Positions 1-15,434 are shown, counted from the stretch's first letter. The stretch: 64,000 nt of DNA from Comamonadaceae bacterium 2FH (GCA_005503335.1 SCMQ01000011.1:53429-117428), one strand, 5' to 3'. Notes: generated by a model from the sequence alone, not told the origin. Program-made: numbers and translations.

Positions 1-2522
1 CGACCCTGCAGAAGCTCGCCGGCCTGGCCGATGGCCTGCTGCGTGAGCTCTGGCAGCAGGCCGGCCTGGGCGCGCCGCTGGCCCTGGCCGCCGTCGGCGG
101 CTTCGGCCGCGGCGAGCTGTTCCCGCACTCCGACGTGGACGTGCTGCTGCTGCTGCCCGACGGCACGGCCGTCGACGCCGACCCGGCGCTCAAGGCGCGC
201 ATCGAGGCCTTCATCGGCGCCTGCTGGGATGCGGGCCTGGAGATAGGCTCCAGCGTGCGCACCCTGGGCGACTGCCTGGCCGAGGCCGCCAAGGACGTGA
301 CGGTGCAGACCTCGCTGCTCGAGTCGCGCCTGATCACGGGCAACGCGGCGCTGTTCGAGGCCTTCCGCGCGCGCTTTCAGGCGGCGCTGGACCCGCGCGC
401 CTTCTTCGTGGCCAAGACGCTGGAGATGCGCCAGCGCCACACCAAATTCGAGGACACGCCCTACGCGCTCGAGCCCAACTGCAAGGAGTCGCCCGGCGGC
501 CTGCGCGACCTGCAAATCATCCTCTGGGTGGCCCGCGCCGCCGACTTGGGGCAAAGCTGGGACGAGCTCGCGCGCAAGGGCCTGGCCACGCCCTTCGAGG
601 CGCGCCAGATCAAGCGCAACGAGGCGCTGCTGAGCCTGATCCGCGCCCGGCTGCACCTGATTGCCAGGCGCCGCGAGGACCGCCTGGTGTTCGACCTGCA
701 GGCGTCGGTGGCCGAGTCCTTCGGCTACAGCTCGCGCACCACGCCCGAGGGCCGGCTGGCCATGCGCGCCAGCGAGGTGCTGATGCGCCGCTACTACTGG
801 GCGGCCAAGGCGGTGAGCCAGCTCAACCAGATCCTGCTGCTCAACATCGAGGAGCGGCTGCAAAGCGAGCAGGGCGAGGCCACCCGCGAGCTGCGTCCGA
901 TCAACGAGCGCTTCTACGAGAAGGCCGGCATGATCGAGGTCGCCAGCGACGACCTCTACGAGAAGAACCCGCACGCCATCCTCGAGACCTTCCTGCTCTA
1001 CCAGACCACGGTGGGTATCAAGGGCCTGTCGGCGCGCACGCTGCGCGCGCTCTACAACGTGCGCGGCATCATGGATCCTGCCTTCCGCCGCGACCCGGTC
1101 AACCGCCAGACCTTTCTGCGCATCCTGCAGCAGCCGCAGGGCATCACCCACGCCATGCGCCTGATGAACCAGACCTCGGTGCTGGGGCGCTACCTCTGGG
1201 TGTTCCGACGCATCGTCGGCCAGATGCAGCACGACCTGTTCCACGTCTACACCGTGGACCAGCACATCCTGATGGTGCTGCGCAACGTGCGGCGCTTCTT
1301 CATCGCCGAGCACGCCCACGAGTACCCGTTCTGCTCCCAGCTGGCCGCCGGCTGGGACAAGCCCTGGATCCTCTACACGGCGGCGCTGTTCCACGACATC
1401 GCCAAGGGCCGCGGCGGCGACCATTCCCAGCTCGGCGCGGCCGAGGTGCGGCGCTTTTGCCGCCAGCACGGCATCGCGCGCGAGGACGCGCAGCTGATCG
1501 AGTTCCTGGTCGGCGAGCACCTGAGCATGAGCCGCATCGCCCAGAAGGAAGACCTGAGCGACCCCGGCGTGATCGCAGCTTTCGCGCGCCGCGTCGGCGA
1601 CGAGCGCCGCCTCACCGCGCTGTACCTGCTCACGGTGGCCGACATCCGCGGCACCAGCCCCAAGGTCTGGAACGCCTGGAAGGGCAAGCTGCTGGAAGAC
1701 CTGTACCGCTACACGCTGCGCGTGCTGGGCGGCCGCGCGCCCGACCCGCACGCCGACATCGAGGCGCGCAAGCGCGAAGCCCTGGTGCTGCTGGCCCTGC
1801 ACGCCCTGCCCTTCGAGGCGCACAAGGCGCTGTGGGACACGCTGGACGTGGGCTACTTCATGCGCCACGACGCGGCCGACATCGCCTGGCACGCACGCCA
1901 TCTCTCGCGCCACGTGCCGCGCCCCGGCCAGGCCGGCGCCGGCAAGACCATCGTGCGCGCCCGCATCTCGCCGGTCGGCGAGGGCCTGCAGGTGCTGGTC
2001 TACACGCCCGACCAGGCCGACCTGTTCGCGCGCATCTGCGGCTATTTCGAGCAGGCCGGCTTCAGCATCCTGGACGCCAAGATCCACACCGCCCACAACG
2101 GTTGGGCGCTGGACACCTTCCAGGTCGTCACGGCCATGCTGCCCGAGCATTACCGCGAGCTCATCACCATGGTCGAGACCGAGCTGGCCCAGACCATAGA
2201 TGCCCGCGGCCCGCTGCCACCGCCGAGCCGCGGCCGCGTGTCGCGCCGCGTCAAGAGCTTCCCCATCACGCCGCGCGTTCAGCTCACCCCCGACGAAAAG
2301 GCCCAGCGCTGGCTGCTCAGCATCTCGGCCAGCGACCGCGTGGGCCTGCTCTACAGCATCGCGCGCGTGCTGGCCAGGCACCACATCAACCTGCAGCTGG
2401 CCAAGGTCACGACCCTGGGCGAGCGGGTCGAGGACACCTTCCTGATCGACGGGCCCGAGCTGCAGCAGAACAAGGCGCAGATCGAAATCGAGACGGAGCT
2501 GCTGGAAGCGCTGCAGGCTTGA
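1..2522 (+). CDS. glnD: GlnD, bifunctional uridylyltransferase/uridylyl-removing enzyme (5' end outside window)
   Basis: Uridylylates and deuridylylates the PII nitrogen-signalling protein in response to glutamine. The frame is already open at base 3, so the start codon lies upstream of the window. The nucleotidyltransferase motif [15 protein letters not shown] is at bases 96-140. An HD phosphohydrolase domain follows, with the HD pair in [14 protein letters not shown]. Two C-terminal ACT domains ([15 protein letters not shown] and [15 protein letters not shown]) complete the family architecture. The gene ends about 45 bases before the convergent def gene. Only the N-terminal tip is missing; nothing looks degraded. 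Confidence 0.96.
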   Translation, partial: TLQKLAGLADGLLRELWQQAGLGAPLALAAVGGFGRGELFPHSDVDVLLLLPDGTAVDADPALKARIEAFIGACWDAGLEIGSSVRTLGDCLAEAAKDVTVQTSLLESRLITGNAALFEAFRARFQAALDPRAFFVAKTLEMRQRHTKFEDTPYALEPNCKESPGGLRDLQIILWVARAADLGQSWDELARKGLATPFEARQIKRNEALLSLIRARLHLIARRREDRLVFDLQASVAESFGYSSRTTPEGRLAMRASEVLMRRYYWAAKAVSQLNQILLLNIEERLQSEQGEATRELRPINERFYEKAGMIEVASDDLYEKNPHAILETFLLYQTTVGIKGLSARTLRALYNVRGIMDPAFRRDPVNRQTFLRILQQPQGITHAMRLMNQTSVLGRYLWVFRRIVGQMQHDLFHVYTVDQHILMVLRNVRRFFIAEHAHEYPFCSQLAAGWDKPWILYTAALFHDIAKGRGGDHSQLGAAEVRRFCRQHGIAREDAQLIEFLVGEHLSMSRIAQKEDLSDPGVIAAFARRVGDERRLTALYLLTVADIRGTSPKVWNAWKGKLLEDLYRYTLRVLGGRAPDPHADIEARKREALVLLALHALPFEAHKALWDTLDVGYFMRHDAADIAWHARHLSRHVPRPGQAGAGKTIVRARISPVGEGLQVLVYTPDQADLFARICGYFEQAGFSILDAKIHTAHNGWALDTFQVVTAMLPEHYRELITMVETELAQTIDARGPLPPPSRGRVSRRVKSFPITPRVQLTPDEKAQRWLLSISASDRVGLLYSIARVLARHHINLQLAKVTTLGERVEDTFLIDGPELQQNKAQIEIETELLEALQA

Positions 2523-2566
2523 CGGCCGCGGCGCCCTGGCCGCCCCGTGGGCCCCGTCCCCGCGCG

Positions 2567-6314
<3,748 letters not shown>

Positions 6315-6340
6315 GCGTGTGTTGCCTCGTGTATCGGGTA

Positions 6341-9300
6341 TCAGGCCGCCTCGGCCATGCCGACGGCGGACTCCATGTCCACCGCCACGATGCGCGAGAC
6401 GCCTTGCTCCTGCATGGTGACGCCGATCAGCTGCTCGGCCATCTCCATGGCGATCTTGTTGTGGCTGATGAACAGGAACTGGGTTTCCTTGCTCATGCTG
6501 GCCACCAGCTTGGCGTAGCGTTCGGTGTTGGCGTCGTCCAGCGGCGCGTCGACCTCGTCGAGCAGGCAGAACGGCGCCGGGTTGAGCTGGAAGATCGCGA
6601 ACACCAGCGCGATCGCGGTCAGCGCCTTCTCGCCGCCCGACAGCAGGTGGATGGTCTGGTTCTTCTTGCCCGGCGGCTGGGCCATGACCTGCACGCCGGA
6701 GTCCAGTATCTCCTCGCCGGTCATCATGAGCTTGGCATTGCCGCCGCCGAACAGCTCGGGGAACATGCGGCCGAAATGCTCGTTGACGGTCTTGAAGGTG
6801 CCGGCCAGCAGCTCGCGCGTCTCGCCGTCGATCTTCTTGATCGCGTCCTCCAGCGTGGTCATGGCCTCGGTCAGGTCGGCCGACTGGGCGTCGAGGAAGG
6901 TCTTGCGCTCGCGCGCGCTGCTGAGCTCGTCCAGCGCCGCCAGGTTGACCGCGCCCAGGGCGGCGATCTCGCGGTGCAGGCGGTCGATCTCGCCCTGCAG
7001 GCCAGCCAGGCGCACCGCGCCCTCGGCCACCGAGCGGGCCACAGCCTCCAGGTCGGCCTGGTTGTCGGCGAGCAGCTGTGCGTACTGCTCCAGGCCCAGG
7101 CGCGCGGCCTGCTCCTTGAGCTGGAAGTCGGTGATGCGCTGGCGCATCGGGTCGAGCTCGCGCTCGAGCTTGAGGCGGCGCTCGTCGCTGGCGCGCAGCT
7201 TGGCCGTGAGATCGTCGTACTCGCTGCGGCGGGCGCCCAGGGTCTGCTCGCGCTCGTGCTTGAGCGAGAGCGCGCCCTGCAGCCCGGCCTGGGCCGCGGC
7301 GTCGGTCAGGCGGGCCAGCTCGTCGTGGGCGCGCTGCTCCTCGGCGGCCAGGCCCTGTGCCTGCTGGGCGGCGGTCTCGATGGCGCGAGAGAGCTCGGCG
7401 CGGCGCGCCTGCAGGCTGCGCTCGGCGAAGGTGGCCTCCTGGGCCTGACGCTCCAGGCTGCGCTGCTGCTCGCGGCATTCGGCCAGCTTGCGCTCGGCCT
7501 CGATCACGCGCTCGTCGAGCTGGGCATGGCGCTCCTGGCTGTCGGCCAGCTGCATGTCCAGCTCCTCGAAGCGTGCCTCGGCCGTCACGCGGCGCTCCTG
7601 CAGTGCATCGAGCTGGGCGTCGACCTCGGCCAGGTCGCCGGCAATCTGCTCGCTGCGCGCGCGGGTCTGCTCGGCCAGCTGGGTCAGGCGCAGGCTCTCC
7701 ACCTGCAGCTCGTGCGCGCGCGCCTGCGACTCGCTGGCCTCGCGCCGCGCCGTGACCAGGCGTTGCGAGGCGTCAGCGTAGGCGGCCTCGGCGCGCACCA
7801 GCGCGGCACGCGCCTCCTCGCTGATCAGGGCCTGGGCGCGCAGTTGTTTCTCGAGGTTCTCGATCTCCTGGGCGCGTGCCAGCAGGCCGGCCTGCTCGGA
7901 GTCCTGGGCGTAAAAGCTCACGCCATGCGCGCTGACCGCGTGGCCCGAGCTCACGTAGATCAGCTCGCCGGGCTGCAGCTGGCCACGCTGGGCCAGCGCC
8001 TCCTCGAAGCTGGGGGCGGTGTAGCAGCCGCTGAGCCAGTCGCCCAGCAGGGCGCGCAGGCCGGCATCGTTCAGGCGCAGCAGGTCGGCCAGGCGCGGCA
8101 GCGCGCCGGCTTTCTCCGGCAAGGCCGCCTGGGGCGGGCTGTAGAAGACCAGCTTGGCCGGCGGCGCGTCGGCGGCGAAGGCGCGCACCATGTCCAGGCG
8201 CGAGACCTCGAGCGCGCCCAGGCGCTCGCGCAGCGCGGCCTCCAGCGCGTTCTCCCAGCCTTGCTCGATGTGGATGCGGCTCCACAGGCCTTGCAAGCTG
8301 TCCAGGCCATGCTTGGCCAGCCAGGGCCTGAGCTTGCCGTCGGTGCGCACCTTCTCCTGCAGCGCCTTGAGCGCCTCCATGCGCGCCGACAGGTCGGCCT
8401 GCCTGGCCGACTCCTGGTTCACGGCCTGCTGCAAGGCGCGGCGCACCTCGTCGAGCTGGGGCACCTGCTCCTGCAGCTCCTGCAGGCGGGCGTCGGCCAC
8501 GGCCGCGCCCTCCTCGGCCGCCGAAAGCTGGCCCTGCAGGTTGGCCAGGCGCTGCGCGTCGGGCGCGGCCAGGGCATTGCGGTCCGCGCTCAGGCGCTCG
8601 CGGCGCTGGTCCAGCTGGCGCGACTGCTCCTCGATGTTGCGCTGGTCGGCCGCCAGCACCTGGATCTGCTGCTGCACCTGGGTCACGCTGGCGCGCTGCG
8701 CGTTGGCGCGCGCCTGGGCCTGGCGCAGCCCGTCCTCGAGGTCGGGCAGGGCCAGGGCCTGCTCCTCGACCTGGGCGGCCAGCAGCGCGGCCTTTTCCTC
8801 GGCCTCCATGGCCTGGGCGGCCAGGGTCTCGGTCTCGGCCAGGGCCTCGTCCTTGCGCGCCGCCCACTGCGCGGCCTGCTCCCTGAGCTGGGCCAGGCGC
8901 TGCTCGGCGCGCTGGCGGCCTTCCACCACGAAACGGATCTCGGCCTCCAGCCGGCCCACCTCGGCACTGGCCTCGTAGAGCTGGCCCTGGGCCTGGTTGA
9001 CTTGGTCCCCCGCCGTGTAATGCGCCTGGCGTATGGTCTCGAGGTCGGCCTCGACATGGCGCAGATCGGCCACGCGCGACTCGAGGTCGTTGACCGCTTT
9101 GTCGGCCTCGGCCTTGAGCTTGCCCTGGTCGGCCTCGGCCTCGGCGCGCTTGAGGAACCACAGCTGGTGCTGCCGGAGCGTGGCGTCGGCCTGCAGCTGG
9201 GTGTATTTCTGGGCCACCTCGGCCTGCTTTTCCAGCTTGTCGAGGTTGCTGTTGAGCTCGCGCAGGATGTCCTCGACCCGGGTCAGGTTCTCGCGCGTGT

Positions 9301-9856
9301 CGGACAGGCGGTTCTCGGTCTCGCGGCGCCGCTCCTTGTACTTGGAGACGCCCGCCGCTTCCTCGAGGAACAGGCGCAGCTCTTCCGGGCGCGACTCGAT
9401 GATGCGGCTGATCGTGCCCTGGCCGATGATGGCGTAGGCGCGCGGGCCCAGGCCGGTGCCCAGGAACACGTCCTGCACGTCGCGCCGGCGCACCGGCTGG
9501 TTGTTGATGTAGTAGCTGCTGGTGCCGTCACGCGTGAGCACGCGCTTGACCGCGATCTCGGTGAACTGGCTCCACTGGCCGCCGGCGCGGTGGTCGGCGT
9601 TGTCGAACACCAGCTCCACGCTGGAGCGGCTGGCCGGCTTGCGGCTGGTGGTGCCGTTGAAGATCACGTCCTGCATGGACTCGCCGCGCAGCTCGGAGGC
9701 CTTGGACTCGCCCAGCACCCAGCGCACGGCGTCCATGATGTTGGACTTGCCGCAGCCGTTCGGCCCCACCACACCCACCAGCTGCCCCGGCAGCATGAAG
9801 TTGGTGGGCTCGGCGAAGGATTTGAACCCGGATAACTTGATGGAATTGAGACGCAC
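6341..9856 (-). CDS. smc: Chromosome segregation ATPase SMC
   Basis: Structural maintenance of chromosomes protein; its dimers organise and segregate DNA with ScpA/ScpB. The 1171-residue protein starts MRLNSIKLSGFKSF. Walker A is GPNGCGKS (about residue 32). Two long coiled coils flank a hinge (about 500-650). The C-terminal ABC half carries the signature LLSGGEKALTAIAL and Walker B FCLLDEVDAPLDD. A GTG at this position is the only start that places the N-terminus correctly; no clear Shine-Dalgarno sequence is visible. It is the first gene of the smc-zipA-ligA-def operon and is divergent from dapC. Confidence 0.95.
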   Translation of the reverse strand: MRLNSIKLSGFKSFAEPTNFMLPGQLVGVVGPNGCGKSNIMDAVRWVLGESKASELRGESMQDVIFNGTTSRKPASRSSVELVFDNADHRAGGQWSQFTEIAVKRVLTRDGTSSYYINNQPVRRRDVQDVFLGTGLGPRAYAIIGQGTISRIIESRPEELRLFLEEAAGVSKYKERRRETENRLSDTRENLTRVEDILRELNSNLDKLEKQAEVAQKYTQLQADATLRQHQLWFLKRAEAEADQGKLKAEADKAVNDLESRVADLRHVEADLETIRQAHYTAGDQVNQAQGQLYEASAEVGRLEAEIRFVVEGRQRAEQRLAQLREQAAQWAARKDEALAETETLAAQAMEAEEKAALLAAQVEEQALALPDLEDGLRQAQARANAQRASVTQVQQQIQVLAADQRNIEEQSRQLDQRRERLSADRNALAAPDAQRLANLQGQLSAAEEGAAVADARLQELQEQVPQLDEVRRALQQAVNQESARQADLSARMEALKALQEKVRTDGKLRPWLAKHGLDSLQGLWSRIHIEQGWENALEAALRERLGALEVSRLDMVRAFAADAPPAKLVFYSPPQAALPEKAGALPRLADLLRLNDAGLRALLGDWLSGCYTAPSFEEALAQRGQLQPGELIYVSSGHAVSAHGVSFYAQDSEQAGLLARAQEIENLEKQLRAQALISEEARAALVRAEAAYADASQRLVTARREASESQARAHELQVESLRLTQLAEQTRARSEQIAGDLAEVDAQLDALQERRVTAEARFEELDMQLADSQERHAQLDERVIEAERKLAECREQQRSLERQAQEATFAERSLQARRAELSRAIETAAQQAQGLAAEEQRAHDELARLTDAAAQAGLQGALSLKHEREQTLGARRSEYDDLTAKLRASDERRLKLERELDPMRQRITDFQLKEQAARLGLEQYAQLLADNQADLEAVARSVAEGAVRLAGLQGEIDRLHREIAALGAVNLAALDELSSARERKTFLDAQSADLTEAMTTLEDAIKKIDGETRELLAGTFKTVNEHFGRMFPELFGGGNAKLMMTGEEILDSGVQVMAQPPGKKNQTIHLLSGGEKALTAIALVFAIFQLNPAPFCLLDEVDAPLDDANTERYAKLVASMSKETQFLFISHNKIAMEMAEQLIGVTMQEQGVSRIVAVDMESAVGMAEAA

Positions 9857-9995
9857 GGCGAACTTGTATTCGAAGCAGCCCGCACCGGCTGGCGCGGGAG
9901 GACCTAGGGACCTGGGCGCGGCGAGGCCGGCGCCAGCGGGCAATGTTAACCGACCACCTCCGGTGGGCGGGTGACTATCCCGGATAATCCAGGGC

Positions 9996-11213
9996 ATGAA
10001 TCCCCTCCTGGCGACCCTGCAGCCCTATCCTTTCGAGCGGCTGCGAGAACTTTTTGCGTCCGTGACGCCGAATCCGGCCTTTTCGCCCATCAGCCTGGGC
10101 ATAGGCGAGCCCAAGCACGCCACGCCCTTGTTTCTGAAGCAGGCCCTGGCGGCTGCGCTAGACACCGGCCTGGCCGGCTACCCGGCCACCGGCGGCACGC
10201 CGGCCCTGCGCCAGGCCTGCGCCGGCTGGCTGCAGCGTCGCTACGGGGTCAGCCTAGACCCGGCAACGCAGATCCTGCCCGTGAACGGCTCGCGCGAGGC
10301 CCTGTTCGCCTTCGCCCAGACCGTGGTCGACGCTACGCGCGAAGGGGCCACCGTGGTCTGCCCCAACCCCTTCTACCAGATCTACGAGGGCGCCACCCTG
10401 CTGGCCGGCGCCCGGCCCCACTACGCGCCCAGCGACCCGGCGCGCAACTTCGCCGTGGACTGGGACAGCGTGCCCGAGGCCGTCTGGGCGCGCACCCAGC
10501 TGCTTTATGTCTGCTCGCCGGGCAACCCGACCGGCGCCGTCATGCCGCTGCAGGAATGGCAACGCCTGTTCGAGCTCAGCGACCGCCATGGCTTCGTCAT
10601 CGCCTCGGACGAGTGCTACAGCGAGATCTACTTCCGCGACGAGCCGCCGCTGGGCGGCCTGGAGGCTGCCGTCAAGCTGGGCCGCACCGATTTCAGACGC
10701 CTGGTCGCCTTCACCAGCCTGTCCAAGCGCAGCAACGTGCCGGGCATGCGCAGCGGCTTCGTGGCCGGCGACGCCGCCATCCTCAGGCAATTCCTGCTCT
10801 ACCGCACCTACCACGGCAGCGCCATGAGCCCCGTGGTTCAGGCCGCCAGCATCGCGGCTTGGAACGACGAGGCGCATGTGGTCGAGAACCGTGCCATGTA
10901 CCGCGACAAGTTCGCCCAGGTCACGCCGCTCTTGGCCGGCGTGATGGACGTGGCTCTGCCCGATGCAGGCTTCTACCTCTGGGCCGGCGTGCCCGCCGCC
11001 TGGGGCGGCAGCGACACCGAGTTCGCGCGGGCCTTGCTGGCTCAATACAATGTGACCGTGTTACCCGGCAGCTACCTCGCGCGCGAGGTGGCCGGCCAGA
11101 ACCCGGGACGCGGCCGCGTGCGCATGGCCCTGGTGGCGGAAACCGCCGAATGCCTGGAAGCCGCGCAGCGCATCGTTCAATTCATCTCATCCAACCCGAA
11201 GTCAAGCACATGA
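9996..11213 (+). CDS. dapC: Succinyldiaminopimelate transaminase DapC
   Basis: PLP-dependent fold-I aminotransferase for the N-succinyl-L-2-amino-6-oxopimelate to succinyl-diaminopimelate step of lysine and peptidoglycan synthesis. Seen in the sequence: the substrate/cofactor region SLGIGEPKH, the PLP-binding CSPGNPTGA, the Asp in SDECYSEIY and the Schiff-base lysine in [15 protein letters not shown]. Length is 405 residues. Its stop overlaps the dapD start (ATGA), which strongly supports the DapC assignment over a generic AspC-type enzyme. It is divergent from smc. Confidence 0.93.
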   Translation: MNPLLATLQPYPFERLRELFASVTPNPAFSPISLGIGEPKHATPLFLKQALAAALDTGLAGYPATGGTPALRQACAGWLQRRYGVSLDPATQILPVNGSREALFAFAQTVVDATREGATVVCPNPFYQIYEGATLLAGARPHYAPSDPARNFAVDWDSVPEAVWARTQLLYVCSPGNPTGAVMPLQEWQRLFELSDRHGFVIASDECYSEIYFRDEPPLGGLEAAVKLGRTDFRRLVAFTSLSKRSNVPGMRSGFVAGDAAILRQFLLYRTYHGSAMSPVVQAASIAAWNDEAHVVENRAMYRDKFAQVTPLLAGVMDVALPDAGFYLWAGVPAAWGGSDTEFARALLAQYNVTVLPGSYLAREVAGQNPGRGRVRMALVAETAECLEAAQRIVQFISSNPKSST

Positions 11214-12034
11214 GCCAACAACTGCAGCAAATCATCGACACCGCCTGGGACAACCGCGCCAACATCTCTGCCGCCGCCGCGCCCAAGGAAGTGGCCGACG
11301 CCGTCGAGCATGTGATCGCCGAGCTCAACAACGGCCACCTGCGCGTGGCCACGCGCGAAGGCGTGGGCCAGTGGACGGTGCACCAGTGGATCAAGAAGGC
11401 GGTGCTGCTGTCCTTCCGCCTCAAGGACAACGAGCTCATGCGCGCCGGCGACCTGGGCTTCTACGACAAGGTGCCGACCAAGTTTGCCCACCTCTCCGAA
11501 GAGGAAATGAAGGCCACCGGCGTGCGCGTGGTGCCGCCGGCCGTGGCGCGCCGCGGCAGCTTCATCGCCAAGGGCGCCATCCTGATGCCCAGCTACGTGA
11601 ACATCGGCGCCTACGTGGACGAGGGCACCATGGTCGACACCTGGGCCACCGTGGGCTCCTGCGCACAGATCGGCAAGAATGTGCACCTCTCCGGCGGCGT
11701 GGGCATCGGCGGCGTGCTGGAGCCGCTGCAGGCCAACCCGACCATCATCGAGGACAACTGCTTCATCGGCGCGCGCTCGGAAGTCGTCGAAGGCGTGATC
11801 GTGGAGGAAAACTCGGTGGTCTCCATGGGCGTGTACATCGGCCAGAGCACCCCGATCTACGACCGCGAGAAGGACGAAGTGAGCTACGGCCGCATTCCGG
11901 CCGGCTCGGTGGTGATCAGCGGCACCCTGCCCAAGGCCGGCGGCAAGTACAGCCTGTACGCCGCCATCATCGTCAAGCGGGTGGACGCCCAGACCCGCGC
12001 CAAGACCAGCATCAACGACCTGCTGCGCGACTGA
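11210..12034 (+). CDS. dapD: Tetrahydrodipicolinate N-succinyltransferase DapD
   Basis: Transfers succinyl from succinyl-CoA to tetrahydrodipicolinate in the succinylase branch of diaminopimelate synthesis. The 274-residue protein has a helical N-terminal domain and a left-handed beta helix of hexapeptide repeats (about 100-235: [47 protein letters not shown]). The length matches the family. The start is coupled to the dapC stop by a 4-base overlap. With dapC and dapE nearby, the succinylase pathway is nearly complete in this window. Confidence 0.96.
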   Translation: MSQQLQQIIDTAWDNRANISAAAAPKEVADAVEHVIAELNNGHLRVATREGVGQWTVHQWIKKAVLLSFRLKDNELMRAGDLGFYDKVPTKFAHLSEEEMKATGVRVVPPAVARRGSFIAKGAILMPSYVNIGAYVDEGTMVDTWATVGSCAQIGKNVHLSGGVGIGGVLEPLQANPTIIEDNCFIGARSEVVEGVIVEENSVVSMGVYIGQSTPIYDREKDEVSYGRIPAGSVVISGTLPKAGGKYSLYAAIIVKRVDAQTRAKTSINDLLRD

Positions 12035-12074
12035 GCTGTAACCAAAAGGCCGACAGGAAGATGAAAGACCGCGC

Positions 12075-13280
12075 ATGAACATGTTGGAGCGCATCCTGCG
12101 CCTGATGGCCGAGCGCAAGGCCTCGGACGTCTACCTGTCGGCCCATTCGCCCGTGCTCATCAAGATCAACGGGCAGTGCATCGCGGTCAACAACCAGGTC
12201 CTGCCGCCCGAGGCCACGCTGAACCTGCTGTCCGAGCTGATTCCGCCCAACCGCATCGAGGAACTGCGCGAAACGGGCGAGCTCAACCTGGCGGTCCCGC
12301 TGGAGGGCGTGGGCAACTTCCGCTTCAGCGCCTTGCGCCAGCGCGGCAGCTACGCGGCCGTGATCCGCTACATCACGCCCGACATCCCGCCCCTGGCCAC
12401 GCTGAACCTGCCGCCCATCCTGTCCCAGCTGATCATGGAGCGGCGCGGCCTGCTGCTGATGGTCGGCGCCACGGGTGCCGGCAAGAGCACCACGCTGGCC
12501 TCCATGATCGACTACCGCAACGAGAACGCGGCCGGCCATATCCTGACGATCGAGGATCCGATGGAGTTCGTGTTCCGCAACCGCAAGTCGGTAGTCAACC
12601 AGCGCGAGGTCGGCGCGGACACCCAGTCGCTGCAAGTGGCGCTGAAGAACGCCCTGCGCCAGGCGCCCGACGTGATCCTGATCGGCGAGATCCGCGACCG
12701 CGAAACCATGTCCGCCGCCATCGCCTACGCGCAGTCGGGCCACCTGTGCCTGGCCACCATGCACGCCAGCAACAGCTACCAGGCGCTCAACCGGGTGCTG
12801 AGCTTCTACCCCGTCGAGGTGCGCCCCACCCTGGTCGGCGACCTGGCCGCGGCGCTCAAGGCCGTGATCTCGCAGCGCCTGCTGCGCACGGTGGACAACG
12901 CCCGGCTGCCCGCGGTCGAGGTGCTGCTCAACACGCGCCTGGTGGCCGAGTTGATCGAGAAGGGCGACTTCTCCGGCGTCAAGGAGGCCATGGACAAGTC
13001 CATCGCCGAGGGCTCGCAGAGCTTCGAGCAGGACATCGCGCGCCTGATCCTGGAGGGCAAGGTGGAGCGCCGGGAGGGCCTGGCCCAGGCGGACTCGCCG
13101 ACCAACCTGATGTGGCGCCTGCAGAACGACTTCGTGCGCAAGACCTCGCCCCAGGACGAGATGCCGAGCGACGAGCCCTCCTTCACCGAAATCACGCTGG
13201 ACGTGCGGCCCTCGGGCTTTGGCACGACCGGCTTTGGCAGCAGCGGCCGGGGCAGCGGATCGCACCTGGGCAGCGTCTGA
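12075..13280 (+). CDS. pilU: PilT/PilU-type twitching-motility ATPase
   Basis: Hexameric retraction ATPase of type IVa pili, acting at the cytoplasmic face of the inner membrane. The 401-residue protein has an N-terminal PAS-like domain, Walker [11 protein letters not shown] (about 134), the Asp box ([10 protein letters not shown]), Walker B ([13 protein letters not shown]) and the His box ([13 protein letters not shown]). The [16 protein letters not shown] segment and the long Gly/Ser-rich tail resemble PilU more than PilT. Its position between dapD and dapE recurs in related bacteria as far as I can judge; no other pilus genes are in the window. Confidence 0.88.
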   Translation: MNMLERILRLMAERKASDVYLSAHSPVLIKINGQCIAVNNQVLPPEATLNLLSELIPPNRIEELRETGELNLAVPLEGVGNFRFSALRQRGSYAAVIRYITPDIPPLATLNLPPILSQLIMERRGLLLMVGATGAGKSTTLASMIDYRNENAAGHILTIEDPMEFVFRNRKSVVNQREVGADTQSLQVALKNALRQAPDVILIGEIRDRETMSAAIAYAQSGHLCLATMHASNSYQALNRVLSFYPVEVRPTLVGDLAAALKAVISQRLLRTVDNARLPAVEVLLNTRLVAELIEKGDFSGVKEAMDKSIAEGSQSFEQDIARLILEGKVERREGLAQADSPTNLMWRLQNDFVRKTSPQDEMPSDEPSFTEITLDVRPSGFGTTGFGSSGRGSGSHLGSV

Positions 13281-13308
13281 GCCGCCCTCCCCTCAATATT
13301 CCGGATTC

Positions 13309-14463
13309 ATGTCTGACACGCTTCGCCTTGCCGAACAACTGATTTCGCGCCCTTCGGTCACGCCGGCCGACGAGGGCTGCATCGACATCCTCGTGGCGCG
13401 CCTGGCGCCGCTGGGCTTCGTCTGCGAGGTCATAGCCAGCGGCCCTGCCGATTTCCGCGTGCGCAACCTCTGGGCGCGCCGCCCCGGCCGTGGCATGGCC
13501 ACGCTGGCCTTTGCCGGCCACACCGACGTGGTGCCCACCGGCCCGCTGGCGCAATGGCACAGCGACCCGTTCACGCCCACGCACCGCGAGGGCCGGCTCT
13601 ACGGCCGCGGCGCGAGCGACATGAAGACCTCGCTGGCCGCCATGGTGGTCGCGGTCGAGGAATTCCTCGCCGCCCGGCCCGAACCCACCCTGGGCCTGGC
13701 CTTCCTGCTGACCAGCGACGAGGAAGGCCCGGCCGTCGACGGCACCGTGGTGGTCTGCGAGCGGCTCAGGCAGCGCGGCGAGGCCCCCGACTTCTGCATC
13801 GTCGGCGAGCCCACCTCGGTGGAGCGCACCGGCGACATGATCAAGAACGGCCGGCGCGGCACCATGAGCGGCAAGCTCACGGTGAAGGGCGTGCAGGGCC
13901 ACATCGCCTACCCGCATCTGGCGAAGAACCCCATCCACCTGGTCGCGCCCGCGCTGGCCGAGCTGGTGTCCATCGAATGGGACCGCGGCAACGACTTCTT
14001 CCAGCCCACCAGCTGGCAGGTCAGCAACATCCACGGCGGCACGGGGGCGAGCAATGTGATCCCGGGCAGCGTGGTGATCGATTTCAACTTCCGCTTCTGC
14101 ACCGAGTCCACGCCCGAGGCCCTGCAGCAGCGCCTGCAGGCCGTGCTGGACCGGCACGGCCTGGACTACGAACTGGCCTGGACCCTAGGCGGCCTGCCCT
14201 TCCTGACCACGCCCGGCACCCTGGTCGACGCGGTGCAGCAGGCGATCCGCGCCGAGACCGGCATCGCCGCCCAGCTGTCCACCACCGGAGGCACCAGCGA
14301 CGGCCGTTTCATCGCCCAGATCTGCCCCCAGGTGGTCGAGCTCGGCCCGCCCAACGCGAGCATCCACAAGGTCGACGAGTACGTGGTCGTGGCCGACATC
14401 GAGCCGCTCAAGAACATCTACCGCCGCACCCTGGAACAGCTCGACACCGGGCTCGCCGCATGA
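13309..14463 (+). CDS. dapE: Succinyl-diaminopimelate desuccinylase DapE
   Basis: Zinc peptidase-family (M20A) enzyme releasing succinate from N-succinyl-LL-diaminopimelate. It has 384 residues starting [16 protein letters not shown]. Metal and catalytic residues are visible: [11 protein letters not shown] (His ligand and adjacent Asp), [10 protein letters not shown] (bridging Asp), [13 protein letters not shown] (catalytic and ligand Glu), CIVGEPTS, and the C-terminal His in [13 protein letters not shown]. The stop overlaps the prmB start (ATGA). It continues the forward dap cluster after the pilU-like gene. Confidence 0.96.
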   Translation: MSDTLRLAEQLISRPSVTPADEGCIDILVARLAPLGFVCEVIASGPADFRVRNLWARRPGRGMATLAFAGHTDVVPTGPLAQWHSDPFTPTHREGRLYGRGASDMKTSLAAMVVAVEEFLAARPEPTLGLAFLLTSDEEGPAVDGTVVVCERLRQRGEAPDFCIVGEPTSVERTGDMIKNGRRGTMSGKLTVKGVQGHIAYPHLAKNPIHLVAPALAELVSIEWDRGNDFFQPTSWQVSNIHGGTGASNVIPGSVVIDFNFRFCTESTPEALQQRLQAVLDRHGLDYELAWTLGGLPFLTTPGTLVDAVQQAIRAETGIAAQLSTTGGTSDGRFIAQICPQVVELGPPNASIHKVDEYVVVADIEPLKNIYRRTLEQLDTGLAA

Positions 14464-15430
14464 CCGTCCTGGAATTGATAGAAGAGGCGGCGCGCCGCCT
14501 CGACGCCGCCGGCGTGGCCTTCGGCCACGGCACGGGCAACGCCTTCGACGAGGCCGCTTGGCTGGTGCTGTGGCGCCTGGGCCTGCCGCTTTCCAGCGCA
14601 CTGGAGGGCGAAGACGGGGTCGGTAGCCGGCCGGTCACGCCCGACCAGCAGACGCAGGTCGAGGCGCTCGTCACGCAGCGCATCGCCACCCGCCGACCCG
14701 CCGCCTACCTGACGCGCGAGGCCTGGCTGCAGGGCGTGCCCTTCTACGTCGACGAGCGTGCCATCGTGCCGCGCAGCTTCATTGCCGAGCTGCTGGCCGA
14801 CGGGACCATAGACCCCTGGCTGAGCGAGCCGAGCGCTGTGCCGGGCCGCCCCAAGCAAGCGAGCGCCCCCTCGGGGGGCAGCGAAGCACACGAAGTGGCG
14901 AGCGTGGGGGCTCAATCACTGCGCGTGCTGGACCTGTGCACCGGCAACGGCAGCCTGGCCGTGCTGGCGGCCATGGCCTACCCCGAGGTCAGCGTGGTCG
15001 GCGCCGACATCTCGCCCGATGCCCTGGCCGTGGCACGCATCAACGTCGACAAGCACCAGCTCGGCAAACGCATCGCGCTCATCGAATCGGACGGTCTGCA
15101 GGCGGTCGAGGGCCGCTTCGACCTGATCCTGTGCAACCCGCCCTACGTCAACGCCGAGAGCATGGCCGCCCTGCCCGCCGAGTACCAGGCCGAACCCGCC
15201 CTGGCGCTGGCCGGCGGCGCCGACGGCATGGATTTCGTGCGCGCCCTGCTGCGCGATGCGCCGGCCCGCATGAACCCGCAGGCCGTGCTGGTGCTGGAGA
15301 TCGGCCACGAGCGCGCGCATTTCGAGGCCGCCTTCCCGCAGCTCGAAGTCGTCTGGCTGTCCACCAGCGCCGGCGACGACCAGGTGCTGCTGGCCACGCG
15401 CGAGGCGCTGGCCACCCTGCCCTCCCAACC

Positions 15431-15434
<4 letters not shown>
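14460..15434 (+). CDS. prmB: Ribosomal protein L3 glutamine N5-methyltransferase PrmB
   Basis: SAM-dependent methyltransferase modifying a glutamine of 50S protein L3. In the 324-residue protein, an N-terminal helical substrate domain (1-120) precedes a Rossmann methyltransferase. SAM motif I is [15 protein letters not shown] (about 157) and the catalytic NPPY is in [13 protein letters not shown]. Between the domains (residues about 124-152) is an extra segment, [15 protein letters not shown] plus flanks, encoded by a GC-rich palindromic repeat inserted in frame. A near-identical copy sits in meaB. Both ends are translationally coupled, to dapE and to the ABC-F gene. Confidence 0.94.
14840..14911 (+). 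repeat. In-frame palindromic repeat element, copy 1 (inside prmB)
   Basis: The core at 14840-14885 matches 44 of 46 bases of the element at 41286-41331 (reverse strand). A shared GAGCGTGGGGGC at 14900-14911 marks the far edge. It contains the hairpin GCCCCCTCGGGGGGC. The copy keeps the prmB frame open and encodes [15 protein letters not shown] immediately before the SAM-binding domain. The same reading frame is used in the meaB copy. Confidence 0.85.
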
